This document shows positions 8,501 through 17,700 of a DNA stretch of 64,000 bases, one piece after another. How positions within the stretch are numbered: position 1 is the first letter of the stretch; the number at the start of each line of letters is the position of its first letter. The notes beneath the pieces were generated by a model. It was given only the letters and a program-made list of their open reading frames with translations. It did no database searches and was not told the origin of the DNA. The translations under genes were made by a program, and so were the position numbers. Source of the DNA: Cyclobacterium sp. (GTDB lineage Bacteria > Bacteroidota > Bacteroidia > Cytophagales > Cyclobacteriaceae); the NCBI RefSeq assembly GCF_014762705.1, contig NZ_JABURL010000111.1, positions 62,001 to 126,000 of the forward strand, read 5' to 3'.

Positions 8501-9846
8501 CCATATCAACTTCCGCGGGAGCGGAGGTGCAAAGGCCTTTGGCTACCGTAGTGGTAGGAGGACTAATATCCGCAACCGCACTTACCCTGGTGGTATTACC
8601 CGTTCTTTACGCTTTGTTTGATAGGAAAGGGCATTTTCCAAAATTAAAGTCAACAGTACAAGGCCTGGTGATCTTGCTTTTTATAAGCCTTCCTGCATTT
8701 GGATACGGTCAAGGTGAAAAAATTTCGGCCAATCAGGCAGTGGAAATTGCTTTAGAAAATAATAGGGGTTTACAAGCATCTTATCAACGGGTAGAGCAAA
8801 GTAAGCAATTGTTGGGAACTGCTATTGACATTGGTAAAACGGAGTTTTATTATAACAAAGATGAGAACAATATCGCCCCCAATGAATTGGCACTCAACGT
8901 TTGGGGCATCAGTCAATCACTAAAATTCCCGACTGTTTACAGTTCCCAGCGGAACGTGATGAAAGGCGAAATTCAATTGGCTACTGACCAAAATGCCATG
9001 GATAACTATCTGGTAACCAAGGAGGTGTTGAAAGCCTACCATGAAATCGTCTATTGGCAGGAGATGCTTACTAATTTCAGCTACCTGGATAGTCTGTACA
9101 GTACCTTTGAGCATGCTGCTAATAGGAAATTTGAGCAAGGAGAGTCCAATTACCTGGAGAAATTAACCGCTGAGACTAAAAGTAAGGAAATTTCTATCCA
9201 GCTACGGCAGATTCAGGAGAGCCGCCAAAAAGCGCGCATTAGGTTGAACAAATGGCTTCAATCAAGCTCGGAATACACGGCCATCAGTCAATCACTTACC
9301 CGGTTGGAATTAAAACCGATGGATACACTAAGCCATCCTGCACTTCAATACTATTCGGATGCTTTAACACTTGCCGACAGAAAAATTAATCTGGAAAAAC
9401 AGCAAATGCTGCCAGATTTGAAAGCTTCTGTTTTCAGGGGTATCAATAACGGAACAGGGATTCAAACCTATCCGGGCTTTCAGGTAGGTATTGGGATCCC
9501 ATTATGGTTTGGTGCACAAAAGTCTAAAATAGACGCTGCTAAAACGGGGGCTTCCATTCTGGAATCCCAATCCGAAAATTATAAAATGCAGCTGATTTCG
9601 CAATATCAGTCGCTTCGCTCAGACTTGAAAAAATATGAAGAGGGGATCAACTATTACCACATGTCAGGAAAAAAGCTTTCCGAAGAAACCCTTATCCATG
9701 CCACAAAGGCCTTTCAAAACGGTGAAATTGACTTTCTTCAGTACGTCCAATTGCTGGAAAATGCAACAACGATTGAAACAAACTATTTGAGCACCCTTTT
9801 TCAGTACAACATGACAGTACTGGAAGCGAACTACTTAATGAATTAA
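5515..9846 (+). CDS. CusA/CzcA-type heavy-metal RND efflux pump fused to a TolC-like outer-membrane domain
   Basis: Residues 1 to about 1040 are a complete heavy-metal RND pump with twelve transmembrane helices and two large periplasmic loops. The fourth helix region reads DFGIIIDGAVIIVE, keeping the acidic residues needed for proton coupling in CzcA/CusA. After helix 12 comes a further hydrophobic segment ending LPAFGYGQGE, which looks like a Sec signal. About 380 residues of TolC-type outer-membrane factor follow (SANQAVEIALENNRGLQASY...). The pump normally works with the adaptor encoded next and a separate TolC; here two parts share one chain, a fusion known in Bacteroidota. The chosen ATG gives MLEKIIQYS, the usual family start, and lies downstream of the promoter box. 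TTG/ATG codons at 5485/5488 are alternatives. The exact metal is unknown. Confidence 0.93.
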   Translation: MLEKIIQYSIHHKLIVLLFSAGVIAFGIYSLTEIPIGAVPDVTNNQVQIITTSRNLATEDVEKFLTYPVELEMANLPNVKEIRSISKFGLSVVTVVFDDKIGTYLPRQLIAEKIKAAEDKIPEGFGKPFMGPITTGLGEIYQYVIEVDSAHRDRYSLSDMRTIQDWVVRRRLSGIPGVVEVNTWGGHLKQYEVALNPEKLRSLNISISQAFSALEKNNSVAGGGYIEKTNQTYFIRGEGMVSSLEDIENIVVENRKGTPVFIKDVATVGFGHATRFGAITGNGEGEKVLGQVMMLKGANSKATIEAVKERVAEISVALPQGIHINPFLERSELIGKTTFTIAENLILGCLIVIFVVVLLLGNIRSGLVVASVIPMCLLFALSLMYIFGVDANLMSLGAIDFGIIIDGAVIIVEFIAFKITAERSTLMAMPKGEKQNYIDKITHHGASKMMHSAVFGQLIIIIVFIPILSLVGVEGKMFRPMALVFSFALIGAMIMCFTYVPVMASLFIKPSDPDKKTISSRLITFLENKYRPTMAWALREKKIVLSLSAALMIVVGILFSRMGGEFVPTLDEGDFVIQPVLKTGTTLTNTIKATTRMEKILLQFPEVKQVVSRIGAAEVPTDPMSMEESDVIIKLIPKGEWVSAESKDQLANKFKEALSAEIPGVDFEFTQPIEMRFNELITGVRADLAIKIFGEDLDILYNKALEVEKAIQHIEGAADIIVEKVAGLPQMSVNYNRQMIAKYGMNVDELNSIITMGFAGKAAGTVFEGEKQFDLVVRFDKEHHRDLEDIEMATIQLPNGNQVPLSEFATVSYTTGPAKISRDDTKRRIVVGVNVRGRDLESVVKDVQQVINSEIDLPIGYTVEYGGQFENLRTARDRLMVAVPIALILIFILLYFAFNSVKEALIIYSAIPMSAVGGVILLYIRDMPFSISAGVGFIALFGIAVLNGIVLIEEFKELKAHGIKDINRRILMGTRNRLRPVLLTASAAALGFLPMAISTSAGAEVQRPLATVVVGGLISATALTLVVLPVLYALFDRKGHFPKLKSTVQGLVILLFISLPAFGYGQGEKISANQAVEIALENNRGLQASYQRVEQSKQLLGTAIDIGKTEFYYNKDENNIAPNELALNVWGISQSLKFPTVYSSQRNVMKGEIQLATDQNAMDNYLVTKEVLKAYHEIVYWQEMLTNFSYLDSLYSTFEHAANRKFEQGESNYLEKLTAETKSKEISIQLRQIQESRQKARIRLNKWLQSSSEYTAISQSLTRLELKPMDTLSHPALQYYSDALTLADRKINLEKQQMLPDLKASVFRGINNGTGIQTYPGFQVGIGIPLWFGAQKSKIDAAKTGASILESQSENYKMQLISQYQSLRSDLKKYEEGINYYHMSGKKLSEETLIHATKAFQNGEIDFLQYVQLLENATTIETNYLSTLFQYNMTVLEANYLMN

Positions 9847-9847
9847 T

Positions 9848-11038
9848 ATGAACTTCGCATACCTAAAAACCAGAACTAAACACCCCATAAACCGGCCTGC
9901 CTTTGGCTTCTGGGTCATAGCGCTTATCGTTGGGCTTTCTTCCTGTTCTTCCAGTTCGGATCCGGAAATGGCTTCCAATGTTGCCCAGGAATCGTCTGGG
10001 GTGGAAACTTATGAGATTTCTACAACTCAATTTCAGTCATCCAACATGACTTTGGGAACCATGGAAAGGGTTCCCTTCCATGAAGTGGTAAAAGCCAAAG
10101 GCATGATTGATGTACCGCCCGAAAACCGTGCCGCGGTAAGCAGTTATTTTGGTGGGACGGTGAAAGAAATCCGTTTATTGCCAGGCCAAAGTGTGAAAAA
10201 AGGGCAAGAGCTTTTCGTTCTCGAAAATCCGGATTATGTACAGATTCAACAGGATTTTCTGGAAGCAAAGGGGCAATTGGCCTATCTTCAATCGGACTAT
10301 GAGCGACAGAAAAACCTGGTTCAGGACAGTATCAGTTCTCAAAAGAAATTTCTTAAAGCTGAATCTGACTACACGGTTACGAGAGCCAGAGTAGCATCTT
10401 TAGGCAAAAAATTGGCGCTTATGAACATCGATCCCAGTACCTTCACCATAGAAAACATCCGCACCAGCCTTTCTGTACGATCTCCTATAAGTGGGTATGT
10501 GACGGAAGTGGCCATTTCAAAGGGGGCTTTCCTGACTCCATCACAAATGGCCGTTACCATAGTCAATACAGACCATGTTCACCTGGAAATGAACGTGTTT
10601 GAGAATGACCTGGCAAAAATAAGTGTTGGACAACCCATTCGTTTCAGGATTCAGGAAGACAATAGCAAAGAATATGAAGCATTCATTTACTTAATCAGTA
10701 AAACCATTGACCCGGAAGAAAGAACTTTGGGGATTCACGGGCATTTAGTGGACGAAAAACTTGCGGAAAGATTCAATCCCGGTATGTATGTCGAAGCGGT
10801 TATTTATACTACCTCAGAAGAAAAATGGGCATTGCCCAAAGATGCGTTGGTTGAAATCGAGGGAAACTTTTATGCTTTAACACTTCAAAATAGTCCGGAA
10901 ACAGGCTATTCGCTAATTAAAAGGGAAGTCAAAACAGGCCTTTCCAATAATAGCCATGTTGAAATCTTAGATTCCCCGGGCCTGGATGAAACCACCAAAT
11001 TCCTTCTTAACGGAACATTTAATCTTATTAAAGAATAG
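9848..11038 (+). CDS. RND efflux periplasmic adaptor, lipoprotein (CusB/CzcB-like)
   Basis: The 396-residue adaptor starts one base after the pump stop, so the two are co-translated. The N-terminus ends in a lipobox (VGLSSC), so it is anchored to a membrane by lipid. It has the usual membrane-fusion layout. A first lipoyl half (GTVKEIRLLPGQSVKKGQEL) is followed by an alpha-helical hairpin with many Q, K and E residues. The second lipoyl half has SPISGYVTEV, and a beta-barrel and membrane-proximal domain follow. It should bridge the RND pump and the fused TolC domain. No extra metal-binding N-terminal domain or metal-chelating histidine/methionine cluster is evident. Confidence 0.92.
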   Translation: MNFAYLKTRTKHPINRPAFGFWVIALIVGLSSCSSSSDPEMASNVAQESSGVETYEISTTQFQSSNMTLGTMERVPFHEVVKAKGMIDVPPENRAAVSSYFGGTVKEIRLLPGQSVKKGQELFVLENPDYVQIQQDFLEAKGQLAYLQSDYERQKNLVQDSISSQKKFLKAESDYTVTRARVASLGKKLALMNIDPSTFTIENIRTSLSVRSPISGYVTEVAISKGAFLTPSQMAVTIVNTDHVHLEMNVFENDLAKISVGQPIRFRIQEDNSKEYEAFIYLISKTIDPEERTLGIHGHLVDEKLAERFNPGMYVEAVIYTTSEEKWALPKDALVEIEGNFYALTLQNSPETGYSLIKREVKTGLSNNSHVEILDSPGLDETTKFLLNGTFNLIKE

Positions 11039-11069
11039 TGATGTGTAAAGGATATTTTCACTTAGGTAA

Positions 11070-11522
11070 ATGACTATGAAAATCAGGAATTATTTAGTTT
11101 GCCTTTTGCTAATAGTAGCTCGGGTATCAACAGTGAGTGCACAGGAATGGCAATTAGACCTGAAAGATGCCCAAAAATTGGCCCTTGAAACCGACCGAAA
11201 GATCGTTTTGGTTTTTTCAGGTTCGGACTGGTGTGCACCTTGCATCAAGTTGGATAAGGAAATATGGCAATCATCCGAATTTCAGACTTATGCCAGGGAA
11301 AACTATGTCATGTTACGCGCGGATTTTCCCCGCAAAAAGGCCAATCAATTATCAGAAGAGCAGGCAATCAAGAATGGGAAATTAGCCGAAAAGTACAACC
11401 CTAATGGCTATTTCCCACTGGTGGTAGTACTGGATAAAAAGGCTGGAGTATTGGGAGAAACGGGCTATAAAAAAATGAGCCCTAACGAGTATATCAGCCA
11501 TTTAAATAGTTTTAATCCCTAA
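11070..11522 (+). CDS. Periplasmic thioredoxin-like protein
   Basis: A 150-residue protein with a Sec signal (cleavage probably after VSA, before QEW). It has a thioredoxin fold of the DUF255/Trx-7 type. The redox motif is WCAPC with C55 and C58, and a cis-proline follows in GYFPLVVV. It probably reduces or isomerises disulfides of exported proteins. It lies 31 bases after the adaptor gene and 3 bases before apbE, so it belongs to the same operon. Thioredoxin, ApbE, DUF4266 and DUF3570 genes travel together in many Bacteroidota and Proteobacteria. A second ATG two codons in is also possible. Confidence 0.88.
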   Translation: MTMKIRNYLVCLLLIVARVSTVSAQEWQLDLKDAQKLALETDRKIVLVFSGSDWCAPCIKLDKEIWQSSEFQTYARENYVMLRADFPRKKANQLSEEQAIKNGKLAEKYNPNGYFPLVVVLDKKAGVLGETGYKKMSPNEYISHLNSFNP

Positions 11523-11525
11523 GGA

Positions 11526-12509
11526 ATGGGACGGTTGCTTTTCATTACCCTGTTCGCGTCCATGGTTCAGGTATCCAGCGCCCAGCAGGTTTTTCACCGA
11601 ACGACCCTATTAATGGGAAGTCGCTTTGACTTAACTGTTGTAGCAGTTAATGAGCAAGAAGCTGAAGTCTTTCTGGACACTGCTATTGCTGAAATCACCC
11701 GGATTGAACGGCTAATATCCTCTTGGGACCCTAATTCACAAACCTCAGCAATCAATGCAAACGCAGGAATTAAACCTATAAAAGTAAATAAGGAATTGTT
11801 TGATTTAATAACCCGGTCCATTGCCATATCTGAACTCACGGATGGGGCTTTTGACATCAGTTATGCCTCCATGGATCGAATTTGGAAGTTTGATGGCAGT
11901 ATGATTCAAATGCCTACTGCCGAAGAGGTGAAGGCGTCGGTAGAAATGGTTGGGTTTAAGAAAATTATCCTTGATTCTGAAAAGCAAACTGTTTTTCTCA
12001 GTCAAAAGGGAATGAAAATAGGCTTTGGTGCTATTGGCAAAGGCTACGCGGCGGATAAAGCCAAACAACTATTGATGGGTAAAGGAGCGATTGCAGGGAT
12101 TATCAATGCCTCCGGTGACATGAATACCTGGGGTAAAAAGCCCGATGGTAGCGATTGGAAGGTAGCCATTACCAATCCGATGAACAAGAACATTGCCTTT
12201 GCTGAATTGCCACTCAAACAGGGGGCAGTAGTCACTAGCGGCGATTACGAAAAGTTTGTGGAGTTTGACAAGGTACGGTATTCCCATATCATCAATCCCC
12301 AAACCGGATATCCGGCCACCGGTATTATCAGTGTGACGGTCTTTGCACCCAGTGCCGAACTGGCAGATGCACTGGCCACTTCTGTTTTCGTCATGGGAAA
12401 AGAGGTTGGCATTGACCGGATCAATCAGTTGCCCAACGTAGCCTGCATCATCATAGACGATCAGGGGAATATTCACAAATCAGAACATATTAAAATCAAT
12501 GAAGAATAA
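11526..12509 (+). CDS. apbE: FAD:protein FMN transferase
   Basis: The 327-residue protein has a Sec signal ending near SSAQQ and all ApbE landmarks. These include MGSRFDLTV near the N-terminus, ITRIERLISSWDPNSQTSAIN, GFGAIGKGYAADKA, the NASGDMNTWG loop, and the late block AVVTSGDYEKF with HIINPQTGYPA. ApbE cleaves FAD and attaches FMN through a phosphoester to a serine or threonine of exported proteins, usually in a D-x-x-(S/T)-G-A-(S/T) motif, with magnesium as cofactor. It overlaps the DUF4266 gene by 11 bases. Related SGA motifs are visible in the two downstream products, which makes them candidate substrates (inference). Confidence 0.93.
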   Translation: MGRLLFITLFASMVQVSSAQQVFHRTTLLMGSRFDLTVVAVNEQEAEVFLDTAIAEITRIERLISSWDPNSQTSAINANAGIKPIKVNKELFDLITRSIAISELTDGAFDISYASMDRIWKFDGSMIQMPTAEEVKASVEMVGFKKIILDSEKQTVFLSQKGMKIGFGAIGKGYAADKAKQLLMGKGAIAGIINASGDMNTWGKKPDGSDWKVAITNPMNKNIAFAELPLKQGAVVTSGDYEKFVEFDKVRYSHIINPQTGYPATGIISVTVFAPSAELADALATSVFVMGKEVGIDRINQLPNVACIIIDDQGNIHKSEHIKINEE

Positions 12510-12711
12510 AATCCTTTTTGTCTCTATAGTATTGCTTGGCATGAATGCTTGCGTAGCAGTAAAATCATATGAAAAAGTAAATATCAATGATCCGGACATG
12601 GAATTGGTTGATCGAAAGTCGAGAAAATTTGAAACCAGTTTTCAGGTCTATCGGGAGGGCGCGTCTGGCGCTAACGGGGGGAAATCCGGAGGTGGCTGTG
12701 GGTGTAATTGA
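12499..12711 (+). CDS. DUF4266 lipoprotein
   Basis: A 70-residue protein with a lipobox (GMNAC, C18), the mid motif (YEKVNINDPDMEL) and the glycine/cysteine tail ending GGGCGCN that define DUF4266. It should be a small lipid-anchored periplasmic or outer-membrane protein. The start overlaps apbE by 11 bases. The segment R-E-G-A-S-G-A-N (residues 52-59) resembles the ApbE acceptor motif, with E for D and N for the last T/S. The three-residue C-G-C end might bind a metal or form disulfides with the thioredoxin-like neighbour; both ideas are inference. Confidence 0.85.
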   Translation: MKNKILFVSIVLLGMNACVAVKSYEKVNINDPDMELVDRKSRKFETSFQVYREGASGANGGKSGGGCGCN

Positions 12712-12870
12712 ACGGCTTTTTATTACGAAATCGAGCCTGCTTATGGCATGAGAAGAACGTCACATTCGGAGATAATTATAAAGCAGGGGAGAATTTCACG
12801 AGAGTTGGGACAGGCTATCCCGACCTTTGGTACGGGACAAGTTATGACCGCTGAAGAAAAATTTAAAAAA

Positions 12871-14335
12871 ATGAAAATAGTTGGGTTCCTTCTTCTTTGT
12901 ATGCTTCCATTTTTGGCCCTGGCGCAAAATGATAAAGACGGTACTTCTGTTTTTAAGAAACGCGTCCTTGAAAGCGTTGAAATGGATATACTTACTAGCT
13001 TCTACGCACAGGACGGAAAAAATGCAGCAGTAACGGGCGGCATCGGCACTGAAGAACTCACGGACCTGGCAACAGATATCCATATTTCGATTCCACTTAA
13101 TGATGATGATGTGTTGCGAATAAACGGTACCGTTTCTGCCTACACCTCTGCATCGTCTAGTAACCTGAATCCCTTTTCAGGGGCTTCCAGAGGCCAAGAC
13201 GAGGATGATGACGAGGACGACGATGACTATGAAGATAAGGGAATGGAAAACGGTGAAAACACGGGTACTCCCTGGGCTGCTTCATCCGGTGCTTCAAGAA
13301 AAGACACCTGGGCAGCTGTTAACGCTAGTTACAGTCATTCTTCTGAGGACAGAAATTCCATTTATTCAGCAAATTTGAATTTTGCAAATGAATACGATTA
13401 TACTTCATTTGGTGCAGGAGTAGGACTTGTTCGCCTATTCAACCAAAAAAATTCCGAATTAAGTCTGAATACCGCCATTTACTTAGATACCTGGCGACCA
13501 GAATATCCAACAGAAATAAAGACCTATATAAAGGAAAATGGAGACTTAAATGCTGATTTTTTTGAAGGAGTAACTATTTTAAACGAAAATGGTACGGCAA
13601 TAAATAAATTTTCTGTTGATGCCTGGAGGCCTTTTAAAACCAGCCTGGTTGAAAACAATAAACGAAATACCTATACTTTTTCCTTAGGGTTTTCACAAAT
13701 CCTGAGTAAAACTACCCAGCTTTCGGTTTTTTCGGATATCACCTATCAAACCGGCTGGTTGTCCAATGCAACGCGTCTATTTTGCCGATAAGGATAATTT
13801 TTATATTGGAAACGCCGAGAGTATTCCGTTTTATACCGAGCCAAAAAATAAAGATGTTTTTCAATTGGCAGATGACATTGAGAGGCTTCCTGATACGCGT
13901 TTTAAATTACCAATAGGAGTAAGGTTTAATCAGTATGTGAATGAATTCCTGGTATTAAGAAGCTATTATCGTTATTATCTGGATGATTGGGGCATTCGGT
14001 CACATACCATTAATTTAGAATTGGCAATTAAACTTGGACAGAATTTCTCCTTCTATCCAAGTTATCGCTTTTATAATCAGACAGCGGCAACTTACTTCGC
14101 CCCTTTTGAGAAGGTAGTTTCCAGCAATGCTTACTATACATCTGATTTTGACCTTTCAACGTACAATGCAAATCAGGTTGGGTTCGGAATGAAATACACA
14201 GATATATTTACATCAGCTCATCTGTGGAAATTCGGTTTAAAAGGACTTACTATTGATTACAGTAATTATGCGCGCAATACGGGTTTGAAAGCCGCTATAG
14301 TTTCTCTTGGGGCCAGTTTTGTTTTTACTGAATAG
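12871..14335 (+). pseudogene. DUF3570 outer-membrane-type protein, broken by a frameshift
   Basis: From ATG 12871 the protein has a Sec signal (ending LALAQ) and DUF3570 features: EMDILTSFYAQDG, an acidic loop, and alternating beta-strand patterns of a probable outer-membrane barrel. Frame 1 ends at 13791 after GWLSNATRLFCR. The second half starts in another frame at 13766 (MQRVYFADKDNFYIG) and runs to 14335, ending in an aromatic strand (ASFVFTE). Related proteins read GWLSNPMQRVYFAD through this point. Loss of one CCAAT from a TCCAATCCAATG stretch would explain the break. Two SGAS motifs (residues 103-106 and 139-142) precede it. The gene is either inactive, phase-variable or a sequencing error. 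The longer upstream start at 12748 adds a tail without signal features. Confidence 0.8.
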
Positions 14336-14730
14336 GCGTTTACCCTTGTTGGTTTTAAACTTGACAGAATCGGTATTCCCGTCTGGTTTCCTTAAAGAAA
14401 ATTTAACATATTTTCGAAAGTTAGTATTGGAAATGAGCCAATATTAATCAACAACTTCTTTCCCCTGGGTACGATTACCAAAAACCATCCTCTCCGTTTT
14501 CATTTCCCATGAATAATATTGGATCATTACCATTGAGTAAGTGTTTCTGAAGTTGTATTTTTTTGCGGGCTGTTGTGAGATTTTCGGCATTTTTAATGAG
14601 AAGGGTTGTCAGGTTACCAATACTATTATTTTTGATTTTAAAAGATGTCGCCTATGTTATTTACTTCCAAATAACATTATTATTTAAATTTAAAAATAAA
14701 TTGAATGTTTGGTTATTAATGTAAAACCAA
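14336..14730. other. AT-rich gap before the LamG gene
   Basis: This 395-base stretch has no plausible gene on either strand. Its last 100 bases are very rich in A and T (runs such as TTATTTAAATTTAAAAATAAATT are present in part), which fits a promoter region, but no convincing TAnnTTTG box with an upstream TTTG was found. No clear terminator was seen after the DUF3570 gene. Confidence 0.5.
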
Positions 14731-14751
14731 TTGGATATATTTATTGGGTTT

Positions 14752-17700
14752 ATGTATAACCAAACCGGCAAACCAACACGATTTAGCGAATTTGGATCTT
14801 GTTCATTTGCGAACGAATCGATTAATTTCAGAGGATCGGGCCGGTTAGTATTGCCTCAAATAAAACAAACTTATCGCATGCCAACCAAACCCATCACAGA
14901 ACTCGGAGGCGAGGTTTTTCTCGTCTCAGCATTGCAGCAATTCCATACAGACGCCTGCAGTATCTCGCTTTGGGCCAACCAATCCACACGGCTTTTTTAT
15001 GGCAATTACGATACCGGAAACAGCTATGATGATACGGAGACCTTTCTGGATATTGAAATTCAGTCTGGAAGTATCCAACTCAATTTTGCAGTGGCTGATT
15101 ACAGCTTTGCGGTAGCATCCTATCCACTTTTCGGTAAAGGTGAATCCCATCACATCGCCCTAACTTTTCAACAGACACCAGATGGGTACACGATCAGTTG
15201 CTATATCAATGCTGTATGGCTGGGTACGGAAACAATCCAACTCGTCAACGGCAACAATAAAGCCATGGGTTTTCTTTCCTCCGGCCCCCTGTACCTGGGT
15301 AATGCAGCACCGGACCTTTCACAGGATGGACAGTTTGGTGACCTTCAGGAAGCGCGTGGGTCACTAAGTGAACTCCATGTTTACAGGGAAGTGCTTTCAG
15401 CAGAAAGGATCAATCTCGATGCCCTGGGGGAAATACCGGATACGGCCGCTGTTTACATGAATTTGCCTCTTGATGATTTTCATTACGACCGGCGGCAAGG
15501 TAAATGGTTGGATACTGTTCAGCCATATTATCCTGCAATGGAAAAAATCAGGACGGATAACAATCCGGTAATCATTTTTGAGCGCTCTTTTGCCCATTTC
15601 CCTACGCAAGATCGTAGTGTCGCTTTTTGGATTCGTTGTAGTGAAAAAGAGACAGGCGTCCTCATTAGCTATGGGAATGTTTCCAATTCGGACCATCCCA
15701 ATGATGGAGGCAGTCAATGGATTCTTGAGGACCCGACAAACCTTCGTCTGGGTAGTTACAGTTCCGGGCATCAGTTAGGAACTGGTAGTTGGAATCATGT
15801 GGCAATCGTGGAGGATACGACGGCCAAAACAACTACGTTTTACCTTAACGGGCAACCCGGGCGGAATCCTCCGGCAAATTACGTGATTGATGGGGTGATC
15901 CCGGATCAGCCGTTTCTTTTAGGTGCCAAACAAGCTACCGATGCCAATGATACGGTTTTTACCGGAGATCTGGTAGAACTTCGTTTCTGGTCACGTCCCT
16001 TACAGGCAAATGAGATAGCCGAATTTTCCCGCGGGGTGATCCCTCACCCCAACGACCCTTCCAATGTGTATTACAATTCCCTCGGGGCAATTGGCGTTCA
16101 TGAGGAACAGAACGGTTCCAGTACTTTTTTTTCACCCATTCTATATCCGAACGCTGGCTACCCGTTGCTTTCCAGCCTGGCAAAAATGCATACCCTTCAT
16201 ATAGGTCCTGCAAAAGGAGGCATGCAGACATTGGCCTATCCAAATCTTAGCGGAGTGGAGTTCAGCTTTGAATTGTGGGTCCGAATCACTACTGACGGAT
16301 ATATTGGTTTCGGCCGTCGGAATGTAGACGCCGGTAATGTAATTAATTTCTCCTTAGCTCGGCAGGGAGAAGTGCTTATCCTTCTTATTACCGATCCAAG
16401 CAGTAGTCAACCCCATCGCTTTACATTAGAAGTAAATGACTTGGAACTCAGTGAATGGCATCACCTGGCGATCACCATTTCCAGTACGGCTGTTAACGGC
16501 TATTGGGATGGAAAGGAAGTCCTGGTTGCTGCTGTTTCCGATCCTGCCCATCTGCCCTCACTGGATCAATTGTACCTGCAGTTCGGTGGCTCGGTAGGCG
16601 AGACATCGTATATGGAGGGAGATATTGCAGAGATTCGCCTGTGGAACCGAGCCTTGCCGGTAGGAGAGATCCGACACAGAATGTACCATTTCCTAAATGG
16701 AAGCGAATTCGGGCTCATCGGTCGTTGGGCTTTTGAGAACTCGCTGGGGAGAGATACGTCCAGTAATAGGCGGCATGCATTTCCCGTAGACAAACCAGAG
16801 TTTAATTTACCATCGGACATTGACCTCGAGCCCGTGAACTCACCATATCTGGTTGCCCAGGTCAGTCTGCTCGAGGATTACCACTTCGACGAGGAGCAAA
16901 TAACCGAGCGGAATTCCTACCGGGTTCTGGTGACCGCCTACGATGAATCAGACCATCCGCTTACCGGAATTGATTTGTCGATAAGCATACAGGCCGAACC
17001 AAATAATCCATTTCAGTCGGCAAATCTTTTAATTGAGGATTCGGGGAAGACCGAGGCCAAGCCCATTGCAATCGGGCAGTCCCGGGCATTGACCACCAAT
17101 TCCCGTGGAAGCATCAGCTTTGCGCTGGCGGCTGAGGATTTGATCGCTCCTGTATTACGGATCACGGCACCGTTTATGTCTGCTGACCACGCGCTGCTGA
17201 TCTTTCCTGACCGACAAGCTCACCATCAGTTGGCTCAGGTAACGGGGGACGATCTGCTAAACAAGAAGGTGGTCATGAAAGCAGGTGGAGACCCGGTTCC
17301 AATGGTATCTGAGGAACAAAGGGAGTCTGCACCCCATGTGGCGCAGGCGATTCGTCATTTTATGGGCGTAGCAACCGAAAAATCTCCACAGAGCAACACC
17401 CCTGTGGTGCGTCCGGTGCAGGATCGTTTGCGGGAAGTCGTCACGCCACCTGACAAGCGGCTATACGAAAGTGCTGTGGCTTCTCCAGAAGCATATGACT
17501 TACAGTCCGATGTGATTGCAGGATATGCCGTGGAGGCAGGCCAAAACAGTATCAGTCGTTCCCTTTCAGTCAACCAGCTTCCCAGCTGGGGCTTTCATAA
17601 AACAGGCACGAATAATTTTTCGGTAAGGGAAACATCACCGGGAAACCGTACACGCTACTTTGCCCTTACCGATAACCTTAGCTACGCAGATGACTTTACC

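Noticed and set aside
12711-12854. Open frame ending in a peptide like FGDNYKAGENFTRVG before the DUF3570 gene
   Set aside because: It reads protein-like at its end, but has no start codon with support and no match. It may be a relic; not annotated.
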